Positions 10,301-20,779 of a DNA stretch of 64,000 nt are shown here, in pieces (position 1 is the stretch's first letter; each line of letters starts with the position of its first letter). The notes below the pieces were generated by a model, which searched no databases, was not told where the DNA came from, and saw only the letters and a program-made list of their open reading frames with translations. The stretch is from Bettongia penicillata ogilbyi (lineage: Eukaryota > Chordata > Mammalia > Diprotodontia > Potoroidae), in contig JAJHZJ010000419.1 in the NCBI GenBank assembly GCA_023548195.1, forward strand, positions 2,620,273 to 2,684,272, given 5' to 3'. The translations under genes were made by a program, and so were the position numbers.

Positions 10301-10931
10301 GTTCTTACTCTAATATTCTATATGTCAGAATGTACAACCCAATATCCAAGCTCTGTCAGCTAAGCTCTATAAAAATACTCTCTTTAATATTTCAGAGACC
10401 ATAGTTAAGGGGATGGTTTCCTTGGTGTTGCCACCACTACCTTAAATTAACTGAAATTATGAGACTCAAGAAACTTGTAAGAAGCTTGTCAAAGTCAAAA
10501 CTGTAAGTTTTTTGTTTCTTTGTGAAACATTCTTTTTTTTTGTACTGGCAGTTTTAAAATAACTTCTGAGTGCAATTTCTATTTCTAAATGGATTTGAGC
10601 ATTGACATAACTAACAATGGATATTTATGTTAACCACTTATGAGCAATGCCTTAAAAAATTACCTGTAGACTAAAGAAAAAGGGTGACGTAGAGGAATCT
10701 GGAAGCAGTTTTGAAAATTTGGAAATCATTTATTTTGAACTACTTGAAGAGTCAAGGAAGTTGAGCAGAAATGTATTATTTTAGGACTCATGATGACTAA
10801 ACGTAATACTTTGTAAAAATCAAAACCCAACTAAACTACAGATTTACAATGAATGAAGACATTCTATCTGAGAACTAGAGCTGATTCACTGCTTCATTGC
10901 TGAAAGGACTTGAAATAATCAGAGTTTAGAT

Positions 10932-11105
10932 GCAGAGTAGTAAGAGGCTTTAAAGATCATAGGGTCCATTCCCTCCATTTTTCAAATGAGGAAACTGAGG
11001 CCCATGGAAGTTCAGTGACTTGACAAAGGGCATGTACTTAATAAGTACTAATAGTAAAGCCAGGATTCAAACCCAGGCCTCTGACTCCAAGTCCAAACGC
11101 TTTCC
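10932..11105 (-). mobile_element. MIR SINE, reverse strand
   Basis: 'tttttcaaatgaggaaactg', 'aggcccatggaagttcagtg' and 'caggattcaaacccaggcct' are the reverse complement of the MIR core and head. A 130-codon open frame starting at 11020 runs through this SINE and into the 7SL pseudogene; it is accidental. Confidence 0.7.
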
Positions 11106-11198
11106 ACATCATGATGAATGGGGGCCAGAATGGAGAAGGGGATATTTTATAACAAGATTAAGGAAAGGGGAATATTTTTCAAAATCTGTACCCTCAAC

Positions 11199-11462
11199 TA
11201 GACTTTGTGATGCATGCCTGTTACATCGTGAGAAGGTTAATGGATTATTTGAACTCAGGAGTTCTGAGCTGGAAGATCCTACACCTGGTGATGTCCATAT
11301 TAAGTCAGTCTCCAATATGGTGAATTCCCAAGATCAGGGGACACGAGGTGACTTAAAGAAGGATGAACTATCCAAGGTCAAAGCTCCCATGCAAAAATCA
11401 GCAATGGAATAGGACCTATGAGTGGCCACTGCACTTCCTACTGAGTCCCCCCTGCAAAAAAG
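11199..11462 (+). ncRNA. RN7SL: 7SL RNA (SRP RNA) pseudogene
   Basis: The order of landmarks tracks the full signal recognition particle RNA. These are 'gatgcatgcctgtta' (5' domain), 'gaactcaggagttctgagct', 'ctccaatatggtgaattccc', 'aggggacacgaggtgactta', 'aaggtcaaagctcccatgca', 'gcaatggaataggacctatg' and 'agtggccactgcactt'. The copy ends in an A run at 11457-11462, so it is a retroposed pseudogene and not a working gene: the 5' domain and the central S-domain stems carry many changes, and no Pol III promoter context is evident. Near-full length (about 255 of 300 nt). Confidence 0.85.
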
Positions 11463-11660
11463 ACATGTGTGTATAATAAAATATATATAACATATATATA
11501 ATATATGCATATATAACATTCTTATAGATAACACAATATATTAATATCATTAACAAATATTAATATTGTATGATATATTTATATGAATAATATAATATAT
11601 ATAGAGAGAATATACATATTCTATGTATATATATACATACGTCCATACATACACATATAT
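11463..11660. repeat. TA-rich microsatellite region
   Basis: Irregular TATA/ATAT and TACATA repeats with little complexity directly follow the 7SL pseudogene tail. This tract probably grew from the A tail. Confidence 0.65.
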
Positions 11661-12540
11661 GATGCTTACACATTCTGTCAGAGCCCAGAGGAAGGGACAG
11701 GCACAGGTGCTGAAAAGAATGACTCAGTTCTAGTGAAATCCATTCTTCTATCATTCTAGGCTAGGTTTTCTTCCAGAATGCCTATGACACCAAGGTTCCT
11801 TTGTGTCTTGTGGCAGTGTTCTAACCTGAAAGGGATGCCAGTATTCCATTTCCCATCATTGTTTTCTGTTCCTAATCTCTGGGCAGAAATCACAAATGTC
11901 TGTTTCCATTATCCTTTTTATGTTGAACCTAATGGAAGGGTGGGTTCAGTTTCTAGGTTCCCAAGTGTCACTGTGATGACAGTGAACAGAGTCTTTACAA
12001 CTTTAGTGATTAGGAAAGCGTGTACAATGTAAGATGAATAGGATATCCTGTCCCCACCCTCCCCACCCTCCCACACATACCCATCACGTAAAGCTGCCCA
12101 CCTAAATAAATACTCCCATGATTTACATCCCTTGAATTTAAGGGTGTATAAATAAGACTTTATTCCTTCAAACTCAAGTATTTTGGGCACCTACCTAAGA
12201 GGTATTAATTAAAAAAACCCTGATCAAATGAAAAATAGAATAAGTGTGATGTTAGAGAAATGTCAGTGTGTTTTCTTCAATGAAGAAAAAGGGAGACTCG
12301 TCCAACCATCCCCATGGAATTTTGCTACATCAATACAAAATTACTGAAAATATCAGGAGCAGGCAAATTGCAGACCATACAAATCTCTTCTACAATGGTC
12401 ACTTTTCATGGGAAAAGATAGTTATGCTACATATAATAGGCAATTATGCACATGTTTGTTTGTGCATGTGTGAATAGTGAGATAGGCAGAGTGACCCTAT
12501 CATATAAGCACATTTAAAAACCATTACATTTTAATTGAGG
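11660..12540. other. Unassigned sequence
   Basis: I see no repeat consensus, no gene and no RNA here. Open frames up to 90 codons on either strand have no recognisable protein character. Confidence 0.4.
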
Positions 12541-12544
12541 CTGA

Positions 12545-13020
12545 GTTGGCAGCTCTTAACTGATGTGTGTCATGGAGATAAAATTGCTATTTGGCTTTTT
12601 TTAAGATCTTAAGATCATCGCTTCCTATGTGAGCAGTGTCTACTTCATAGAGCAAACAATTATCCGAGAGCTGAGACTTTGGGGATGGGTGTTGGTGAAA
12701 AGATTTCCTTGTATTATTTTTGTGAGGTTTCCTGCTTGCCTCCTCACTGGTGATTAAGTTGAAAGTCAAAGAACACAAGTGGCTTTTATGAAGCACCTTG
12801 CAAAATTATTTCCTCTGAAACATGATGAATTTGCACCTCCCTAGTCAGAGTCCAGCAGGGTCTTCTTTGCAATTAGCCGGGATGTGCGTAATCACTAAGG
12901 TCACAGGGGAAATTACCTTGAACCTCTGTCTGATAATCTCATGTGGTCATGGATAGAGATCTCATTGTCCTTAGGGGTCATAGATGCTGCGGCTATTATT
13001 CCTGTGTGAGGTGTGGTTGA
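12545..13020. other. Complex repeat-free block, possible conserved element
   Basis: About 475 bases of non-repetitive sequence with mixed motifs, for example 'cctcactggtgattaagttg' and 'ttgcaattagccgggatgtg'. It lacks low-complexity runs, unlike most of the window. It could be an enhancer-like conserved element. This is inference from texture only. Confidence 0.25.
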
Positions 13021-13074
13021 AAAGAGTCATCCTTTCCCAATGGTGAGAATATGAAAGCTAGCAATAAATATAAT

Positions 13075-13168
13075 GGATGTGATGTTGTGACTTGGAGCCA
13101 GGGTTGTAGTCTCATGTTTCAAACCTCTTTGAGCCTCAGTTCCCTCATCTGTAAAATGAAGATAATCT
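13075..13168 (+). mobile_element. MIR/MAR1 SINE fragment
   Basis: 'gacttggagccagggttgta' and 'gagcctcagttccctcatct' followed by 'gtaaaatgaagataatc' and a T run. 5' and 3' truncated. Confidence 0.6.
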
Positions 13169-13234
13169 TTTTTTTTTTCTGATTCATACCTGCCATTTCA
13201 TTGGTGTCAAAGATGAAACTGCCTCTACCAACAC

Positions 13235-13390
13235 TGGTGAACAGCTCTTCTACCATCGAGAATCTCAGAGAGTTGTCTAGAGGTACCAAGGCATTAGAAG
13301 ATTGTCCACTATCATGCAGCCAGTATGTGTCAAAGTAAGTCTTGAACGCAGACCTTTCTGACTATGAGCAGTTCTCCACATCTTGTCCCT
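13235..13390 (-). mobile_element. MIR-like fragment, reverse strand
   Basis: 'gtaccaaggcattagaagat' with 'atcatgcagccagtatgtgt' and 'agtcttgaacgcagaccttt' is a decayed reverse MIR. The remaining 13390-14005 is unassigned, with a TATATT-rich tract at about 13890-13955. Confidence 0.45.
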
Positions 13391-14390
13391 TGCTATATGC
13401 TTATAGGGAGCTGACAGAGTTATTATTAAGGACGTTGTTTTGTAATCCATAAGACACTAAATATATGTAGCCCATCCCCAACTGGCCCTGGAACCTCCAC
13501 AAACTGGGGTTTTCATCATGAAAGATTCTCAGGAATACTATTTACTGTATTGTATAAATAGCCTGTCATGTCAGAATGATACTTTGAAGTAAACTAGGAG
13601 TCTAAGAGGTACATGATGGGCATGGTCCCATCCAGGGAAGTTCTGAAGCCAGTTCCCAATAGCCAATGAGCCAATATTTTAAATTTTTAGTGTATTTACA
13701 CCTTAAAAATGAGCAAATGCTACAGTTTGGGTTTGATTTGTTGTTTTGTTGACTAGATTTAAGAAAGTGTTGGAGGAAACGTTAATAATGCATTTTAACT
13801 TAAAAGTATGTTATAGGCACATTTTTCTGGAGAGCCAATTGTTAAACAATTATCAGCACATGCTTAATTCAGAACTGGGTTTTGTTTTATTTATTTATTC
13901 ATATTTTATATACATTATATATTTATATTATATATATTTATATTTATATCATTTTGGCAACTTGTGAAGAGTGGATCAAAAGAGGGAGAGGAAAAACATC
14001 AGGGAAACCAATTAAAAGGCTATTGCAATAGTAAAATTGAGATCTGGTAGGGGACTAAACAAGGGTAGAGACTATAAGAGGAATGAAGGGGGTAGACTAC
14101 AAGATATATTATGGAGGTAGAATTGATGACTTGGCACATGACTGACTCCAGGGGATAAAGGAGAATCAAAACCAAGAAAGACTCTAGTGTTACAAACATA
14201 GACAATTGGAAGAGTGGCAGTAGCATCCTCAACAAAAGTAATTTGTAAGAGAATTGGATTTGGGTAACAAAATTTGTTTTAGGCATGCTGGGTCTAAGAT
14301 GCCCATAAGGCATCCAGTTGGAGAGTTACAGTCAACATTTGTTACTATACATCTGAAGCACAGGAGAGAAATATGTGTGTAGAGAGATGA

Positions 14391-14450
14391 GAGATAGATA
14401 GACAGATAGATAGATGGATAGATACATAGATAGATAGATTTGTTAGTCAC
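14391..14450 (+). repeat. (GATA)n microsatellite
   Basis: Imperfect gata units (gatagatagacagatagata and onward) of about 60 nt, located inside the ancient repeat. Confidence 0.85.
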
Positions 14451-14761
14451 TTGCATAAAGATAATTGAATCTTTGGAACTATATTACCAAGAAAATCTAT
14501 AGAGAGAAAAAAGAAGACAGTCCAGGACAGAGACTTGGGGGTACCCATACTTGGAGAGTTAGAGGATGATTACGATTCAAGAAAAGAGATTAAGAAGGAA
14601 TTATCACCAAAAAAAAGAGTAGAAGAAGCAAGGGAAAAAAGTTTCACAGAAGCCAAAGTAAGAGAAATAGGGGAGGAGAGGAGGTAGCCATGTCAAAAAT
14701 AACAGAGATCAAGGCCAAAAGCATTTATTAAAACTTATTATAAGATAGGAACTGAAAAGAG

Positions 14762-14965
14762 AGGCAGCATGGTAAAGAAGGGCCACAAACTTGGAATGAA
14801 AAAAATCTTAGTTCAAGTACCATCTTCAATATTTACTACCTGTGGTACCCTGGTCAAGTCAGTCAACCGCTGTGTCTTGGTTTTCTCATCTGTAAAATGA
14901 GGGTGGGTAGACTCATTGGCATCTAAAGTACCTTCTAGATAAAAATATATCATTCTGTGGTTCTA
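14762..14965 (+). mobile_element. MAR1 CORE-SINE nested in ancient repeat
   Basis: 'gaggcagcatggtaaagaag', 'cttagttcaagtaccatctt', 'ttctcatctgtaaaatgagg' and 'agactcattggcatctaaag' give a near-complete MAR1 copy. The host repeat resumes directly after it. Confidence 0.75.
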
Positions 14966-15417
14966 CAGTTTAGCCCTTACCAAACTGTAACTATAAGCAA
15001 TCTGGAAGCAGTTTCAATTGAGTGGTGATTTGGAAACCAGATTACCAGAGAGGTAATGTAAAGTAAATGGGAGGTAAATAAATGGATGTAACGAGTGTAA
15101 ACAATCATTTCCTAAAGTTTAGCTGTGAAAGGTATAAGAGATATAGGCTGATAACTTGATAGAATGGCAGGATTAAGCAGTTTCACTATTTGATATAATA
15201 ATAAGGAAAAAAAATGAACCCAGTTCATAAAGAATGAGGACAATCTCAGCAGCTTGCATGTACTTTAGATGAATCTCATCTTGCTACACATGGCTACAAA
15301 ACTAGCAGAGAATTCTGTAACTCCATCTCCTAAGAATTCACAAATTGAAAGGTATATTGTTAACACACAACCTCAGGGAATTAGAGTCCTTGGTAGTTTA
15401 ATGCTATGGCATTGACA

Positions 15418-15745
15418 TGACATGACTTGCACTTGATTTTGTTTTTGAGTGAGGGAGGGCTTACCAGTGCAGGAGTCAGAAGGATCTGAGTTCAAATATC
15501 ACCTCAAACACTTGACACTCACTAGCTGTGTGACCTTGGGCAAGTCACTTAACCCCAACTACCTCATCCTGGGTTATCTTCAGTCATCCTGATGAATATC
15601 TGGTAACTGGATTCAGATGGCTCTGGAGGAGAAGTGAGGCTGGTGACCTGCATAGCCCTCCCTCACTCAAAACAAAGTCAAGTGCAAGTCATGTCATTAT
15701 TTCTCTGATGGCATGGTCTTCTTTGGCAATAAAGTACGAACACAC
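15418..15745 (+). mobile_element. tRNA-derived SINE with an inverted 5' duplication
   Basis: From about 15461 this is a marsupial tRNA-type SINE: 'accagtgcaggagtcagaag', 'agctgtgtgaccttgggcaa', 'atcctgatgaatatctggta', 'gctctggaggagaagtgagg', ending 'ggtcttctttggcaataaag' and 'tacgaacacacac'. The normal start of the tRNA head is missing. In its place, 15418-15460 is an inverted copy of the element's own 15655-15696 (about 40 of 43 bases pair). The result is a 43-bp stem with a loop of roughly 195 nt. Confidence 0.8.
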
Positions 15746-16680
15746 ACATCATTGAATAATAAATTAATTTAGGTAATGCTACTGTTTTTGTATTGGCTAG
15801 ACCTGCCTATGAGTTCTGATTGATTATTTAAACTTAACTTTATTACCATTGAAGAATGTTTTGTTCTGGTATTTATATAGTTCCTATACATCATGGTAAG
15901 TAAATCTAAGGATTTTATACATTGTGTAGTTATTGTAAATGCAATTTCTCTTTATTTATAATCTTGCTACATTTAGTTGGTAATATATAGAAATGATCGT
16001 TATTTATGTGTATTTAATTTATGTCCTGCAAATTTGCTTAATGTTTGTTTTCAATTAATTTGATGCTATGATTCTATAACAGAATTTTCATATCATCTAC
16101 AAGCCATATTTCTGTTTCCTTTTTGCCTGCTCTAATTTCTTTTATCTCTTTTTCTTGTCTTATTACAGTATCTAGCATTTCTAAAAATATTCTGATGAAG
16201 AGAGGTAGTAAAGGACATTCTTGCTTTTCACCTGAACTTAATAGAAAGGCCTTTTGTTTGTTGTAATTATATATAATTCTGGCTCTTGATTTTAGATAGA
16301 TGCTTACTTATCATATTATGAACAGCTGATTTATAACTGTTTTCTATTTTTTAATATAAATAGGTGTTGTTCTTATCAAAAGCTTATTGTGGTATTCATT
16401 AATATAATGATGTGATTTTGTTGTTCTTGTCAACAGAAAACAAGTATTACTATATGCCAGACTCTGTGCTAATTACTGGGAACATAAAGAAATGTTTTTT
16501 AATTGTCCCCTCTCTTAAGGAGCTCACAGTCTAATAAGGAGAGCTAGTACAACTATGTACAAACACGATGTTTACAGGAAAACCAGATATAATCAACAGT
16601 TGATTAATGTATCATTAATATGGTCTATTTCTTTTTGTTTTCTTAATGAACTAATGTTGAATTATTGGTATAAATTCAAA
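15746..16680 (-). mobile_element. L1 ORF2 fragment, reverse strand, split
   Basis: Phrases such as 'tctgatgaagagaggtagta', 'aaaggacattcttgcttttc' and 'gttcttatcaaaagcttatt' are the reverse complement of L1 ORF2 within and just after the reverse-transcriptase region. It continues at 16600-16680 ('taatatggtctatttctttt') after an insertion. No intact frame. Confidence 0.65.
16437..16599 (+). repeat. Ancient-type repeat inserted in L1, with direct repeats
   Basis: 'gtattactatatgccagact', 'ctgtgctaattactgggaac' and 'cttaaggagctcacagtcta' belong to the 'atttattaagc' repeat type. The exact 7-mer tcaacag occurs at 16430-16436 and at 16593-16599, consistent with a target duplication. This means the repeat was still moving after the L1 arrived. 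Confidence 0.5.
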
Positions 16681-16682
16681 CT

Positions 16683-16745
16683 GGGCTAAATATGAACTGT
16701 GTCTCAGATACTTCCTAGCTGCATGACTGTGGGCAAGTCACTTAA
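16683..16745 (+). mobile_element. Truncated tRNA-derived SINE
   Basis: 'tgtgtctcagatacttccta' followed by 'actgtgggcaagtcacttaa' is a middle piece of a marsupial tRNA-type SINE. It joins directly to the L1 fragment. Confidence 0.5.
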
Positions 16746-18129
16746 ATAGAAGTACAAAAGCTCACTGAAGAAAATAATTCCTTAAAAATTAGAATTGGAA
16801 GCTAATGACTTGATGAGAAATTAAAGAACAATAAAACAAAAACAAAACAATGAAAAAGAGAAGACAATATGAAATATCTCACTGTAAAAACAACTGATCT
16901 AGAAAATGGATCCAGGAGAGACAATGTAAAAATTACTGGACTACCTGAAAGTCATGAGGAAAAAGAGCCTAGATATCGTCTTTCAAGACAGTATCAAGAA
17001 AAACTGCCCTGCTATTATAGAACCAGGGGATAGAATAGAAATTGAAAGAATTTACTGATCACCTCCTAAAGCAGATCTCAAAATGAAAATTCACAGGAAA
17101 ATTATAATCAAATTCCAGAGATCCCAGGTCAAGGAAGAAATACTGCAGGCAATCAGGAAGAAATAATTCAGATATAGTGGAGTCACAGTAAGGATAACAC
17201 AAGATTTAGCACTTTTGACATTAAAGGCTCAGAGGGTTTGGAATATGATATTCCAGAGGGCAAAAGAGTTGATTACAATTAAGAATCACCTATCCAGAAA
17301 AACTGAGTATAATCTTTTTTTAAATATATATTTATTTATTTAACTTTTTACATTCATTTTGAGAAAATTTTGGGTTCCAAATTTTCTCCCCATTTGTCCC
17401 TTTCCCCCACCCCAATACACCACGCATTCAAATTTTCCCTATCACCAATCTGCCCTCTCTTCTATCATCCCTCCCTTCTCTTGTCCCCAGCTTCTCTTTT
17501 GTCCTGTAGGGCCAGATAACTTTCTATTCCCCATTACCTGTATTTCTTATTTCCTAGTAGCAAGAACAATACTCAACAGTTGTTCCTAAAACTTTGAGTT
17601 CCAACTTCTCCCCATCCGTCCCTCCCCACCCTTTGGGAAGGCAGGCAATTCAATATAGGCCATATCTGTGTAGTTTTGCAAATGACTTCGATAATAGTCA
17701 TGTTGTGTAAGAATAACTGTATTTCCCTCCATCCTATCCTGCCCCCCATTGTTTCTATTCTCTCTTTTGATCCTGTCCCTCCCTGAGTGTTGACTTCAAA
17801 TTGCTCCCTCCTCCCATTGCCCTTCCCTTCCATCATCCTCCCCCACCCTGCTTATCTCCTTCTCCCCCACTTTCCTGTATTGTAAGATAGGTTTTCATAC
17901 CAAAATGAGTGTGCATTTTATTCCTTCCTTTAGTCGAATGTGATGAGAGTAAACTTCATGTTTTTTTCCTCAGCTCTCCTCTTTTTCCCTCCACTAAAAA
18001 GTCTCCTGTTTGCCTCTTCTGTGAGAGATAATTTGCTCCATTCCATTTCACCCTCTCTCCTCCCAATACATTTCCCTTATACATTTACTTTAATTTTTTT
18101 AAGATATGATCCCATCCCATTCAATTCAC

Positions 18130-18240
18130 TCTGTGCTCTCTGTCTCTGTGTGTGAGTGCATGTCTGTATGTGTGTGCACGCACACGTGTGGTATATGTGT
18201 GTGCGTGCGTGTGTGAGTGTGTATGTGTGCATGTAATCCC
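18130..18240. repeat. TG-rich microsatellite in HAL1
   Basis: Imperfect TG/CA repeats (gtgtgtgcgtgcgtgtgtga region) inside the 3' region of the reverse HAL1. The other HAL1 has a CA-rich tract at the matching place (49690-49740), so this looks like a feature of the family. Confidence 0.7.
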
Positions 18241-18369
18241 ACCTACTATCCAGATACTGAAAAGTTTCAAGAGTTACAAATATTGTCTTTCCATGTAGGA
18301 ATGTAAACAGTTCAACTTCGGTAAGTCCCTTATGATTTCTCTTTGCTGTTTACTTTTTCATGCTTCTTC

Positions 18370-19456
18370 TCATTCTTGTGTCTGAAAGTCAAATTTTCTT
18401 TTCAGCTCTGGTGTTTTCATCAAGAATGCTTGAAAGTCCTCTATTTCATTGAAAAGCCATTTTTTCCCCTGAAGTATTATATTCAGTTTTGCTGGGTAGG
18501 TGATTCTTAGTTTGAGTCCTAGTTCCTTTGACTTCTGGAATATCCTATTCGATCCCTTAATGTAGAAGCTGCTAGATCTTGAGTTATCCTGATTTTATTT
18601 CCACAATACTGGAACCATTTATTTCTAGCTGCTTGCAATATTTTCTCCTTGACCTGGGAATTCTGGAATTTGTCCACAATGTTCCTAGGAGTTTCTCTTT
18701 TTGGATCTCTTTCAGGTGGTGATCGATGGATTCCTTCAATACTTATTTTGCCCTCTGGTTCTAGAATATCAGGGCAGTTTTCCTCGATAATTTCATGGAA
18801 GATGATGTCTAGGCTCTTTTTTTGATCATAGCTTTCATGTAGTCCCATAATTTTTAAATTGTCTCTCCTGGTTCTATTTTCCAGGTCAGTTGTTTTTCCA
18901 ATGAGATATTTCATATGATCTTCCATTTTTTCATTCTTTTGGTTTTGTGATTTCTTGGTTTCTCAGAAAGTCATTATCCTCCATATGTTTGATTTTAATT
19001 TTGAGAGAACTATTCTCTTCAGTGAGCTTTTGAACTCCTTTTTCCATTTGGCTAATTCTGCTTTTGAAAGCATTCTTCTCCTCATTGGCTTTTTGAACCT
19101 CTTTTGCCAATTGAGTGAGCCTATTTTTCAAGGTGTTATTTTCTTCAGCATTTTTTTGGGTCTCCTTTAGCAAGGTATTGACCCATTTTTCATGCTTTTC
19201 TTGCATCTCTCTCATTTCTCTTCCCAATTTTTCCTCCATCTGTCTAACTTGATTTTCAAAATCCTTTTTGAGCTCTTCCATGGCCTGAGCCCATTGGATA
19301 TCTATTTCACATGTTTGGGATACAGAGGCCTTTACTTCTATGCCTTTCCCTGATGGTAAGCGTTGTTCTTCCTCATCAGAAATGAAAGGAGGAAACATCT
19401 GTTCACCAAGAAAGTAACCTTCTATGGTCTTATTTTTTTCCCCCTTTTCTGTGCAT
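18370..19456 (-). pseudogene. HAL1 ORF1 pseudogene (L1 ORF1p-like)
   Basis: The expected start codon is at 19456. A change in the G/A run just after it shifts the frame and gives a stop by codon 12. Codons from 19398 to 18931 encode a long coiled coil with heptad-like LAKEVQKANEEK. A second shift near 18930 leads to the RRM-like part (18926-18519: RRDNLKIMGL, then the conserved RETPRNIV). A third shift near 18540 separates the C-terminal domain, where 'aagaatcacctacccagc' encodes the YPAK-like motif. At least three frame breaks: a dead gene. Confidence 0.85.
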
Positions 19457-20107
19457 TTTCCCAGCCAGTTACTTGACTTCTGAGATTCCTCTCCACCCTT
19501 TCCTCACCAGTGCTTGGGGTCTGAGATTCAAATGCTGATCCCCAGCCTCAGGGCTTTCAGCAGGGGCAGGGGCTGCTATTCAGTGAGAGATTAAGTACTG
19601 CTGCTTAGGTGAGGGCGGGGCTGCTGCCCAGGTTCAGTTCCGTCAGGTGGTTTATGCCCAGACTCAGTTCCCTCAGGGGGTTTATGTGGAGATCTTCAGT
19701 AATGGACCTGAGCTCCCATCCATTCCGGGAGCCTCTGTCCACTGCCTCCCCCGCAGCTTCCTCCCAAGGGGGCCCAAGCCACAGAGACATCCCGCTCCCC
19801 TCTCAGCCAGTCCAGAAGGCTCTCTCACTGACCTGTAGTACCTGTGGATGGAGGGACCCTCGCAGCCACCGGAGATTCTGTCCCTGAAGGCTACTCGGAT
19901 CTGCTCCTCTGGGGCTGTGCAGCCAGGGCAGGGGCTCCACTCCACCACGACGGACCTTTGGGGTCACTTTTTCAGGGCTCTATGGAACAGAAATCTCCTC
20001 CACTCCTTTGCTGCACCACTTCTACTGCTCCAGAACCCATTGGGAGTTCTTTCCATAGGTAATTTATGGGCTGTGGGTTCGGAACTAGCATATATGAGTC
20101 TTTCTAC

Positions 20108-20131
20108 TCTGCCATCTTGGCTCCTATCTCC
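20108..20131 (-). promoter_or_regulatory. YY1-type motif at HAL1 5' end
   Basis: On the reverse strand the first bases of the element contain caagatggcag (20109-20119), close to the YY1 consensus. In human L1 a YY1 site at the same place sets the transcription start; by analogy this is the internal promoter start of the HAL1 copy. Confidence 0.55.
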
Positions 20132-20695
20132 AAAACTGAGTATAATCTTTCAGGGGAAAGTAGTCATTCAATGAAATAGATGACTTTCAAAGATTCTTGA
20201 TGAAAAGTCCAGAGCTGAATAGAAAATTTGACTTTCAAATACAAGACTCAAAAGAAGCACAAAAAAGGTAAACAGAGAAGGGAAATCATGAGGGACTTAA
20301 TAAGGTTAAACTGTTTATATTCTTACATGGGAAATGATATTATAACTCATAAAAACTTTCTCATTATTAGGGAAGAAATATATGTAGACAGGTGGCACAG
20401 GTATGAATTGAATATAAAGGGATGATAATAAAAGAAGCAAGAAAAAGATTCTATAGTGGAGGGAAAGAGGGGTGAGGTGAGAGGTAGTGAGTAAACTTTA
20501 TTCTTATCAGAATTGGCTCAAAGAGTGAATAACATACACACTCAGTTGGGTATAGAAATCTACCTTATCCTATGGGAAAGTAGGAAGAGAAAGGGATAAG
20601 GGAAAGGGTGGAGGAAGGGGAGATAAAAGGGAAGGCAGACTGGGAGGGTCGGTAGTCAGAAACAAAACACTTTTGAGTAGGGACAGGGTGAAAAG

Positions 20696-20714
20696 AGAGA
20701 GAGAGAGAGAGAGT
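20696..20714. repeat. Short (GA)n run in L1 spacer
   Basis: A 19-nt GA run within the purine-rich spacer of the old L1. A similar run sits at 34095-34115 in the L1 at 33.4 kb. Confidence 0.7.
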
Positions 20715-20779
20715 GGAATAAATGGAGGTGAAATAGGAGAGAGGGAAATAAGTAAGCAGTAGTAACTATAAACAAATTG

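Larger units (their letters stand above)
14010..15185 (+). repeat. Ancient mammalian repeat, long copy interrupted by a SINE and GATA repeats
   Basis: Left part: 'aaggctattgcaatagtaaa', 'ggtagaattgatgacttggc', 'aggcatgctgggtctaagat', 'catccagttggagagttaca' and 'tccaggacagagacttgggg'. Right part after the SINE: 'gtggtgatttggaaaccaga', 'tgtaacgagtgtaaacaatc' and 'ggctgataacttgatagaat'. These phrases occur in a fixed order in an old repeat found throughout mammals. The MAR1 SINE at 14762-14965 and the GATA array at 14391-14450 lie inside it. I leave the family unnamed. Confidence 0.55.
17318..20131 (-). mobile_element. HAL1 (half-L1) retrotransposon, reverse strand
   Basis: Full-length by structure, 2.81 kb: 5' end at 20131 with a YY1-type motif, CpG-containing 5' UTR (19457-20131), ORF1 remnant (18370-19456), purine-rich 3' region (pyrimidine-rich on the given strand) and a 3' tail at 17318-17340. 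No ORF2 sequence is present between ORF1 and the tail. A perfect 19-nt target duplication, aaaactgagtataatcttt, flanks it (17299-17317 and 20132-20150). The 3' end matches that of the HAL1 at 47602. Insertion is within an older forward L1 ORF1. Confidence 0.85.
16746..20253 (+). pseudogene. L1 ORF1 remnant, broken by HAL1 insertion
   Basis: Reading the two parts together gives ORF1p landmarks: the end of the coiled coil (translated motif KLTEENNSLKI), the RRM start near 16915 (SRRDNVKI-like) and the C-terminal domain near 17280 ('aagaatcacctatccagaaa'), then 'gctgaatagaaaatttgact' after the insertion. Several in-frame stops and frameshifts are present before the HAL1 boundary. It is not expressible as one protein. 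Confidence 0.7.

Noticed and set aside
11020..11412. 130-codon forward frame
   Set aside because: It spans a reverse MIR and the 7SL pseudogene; there is no independent coding signal.
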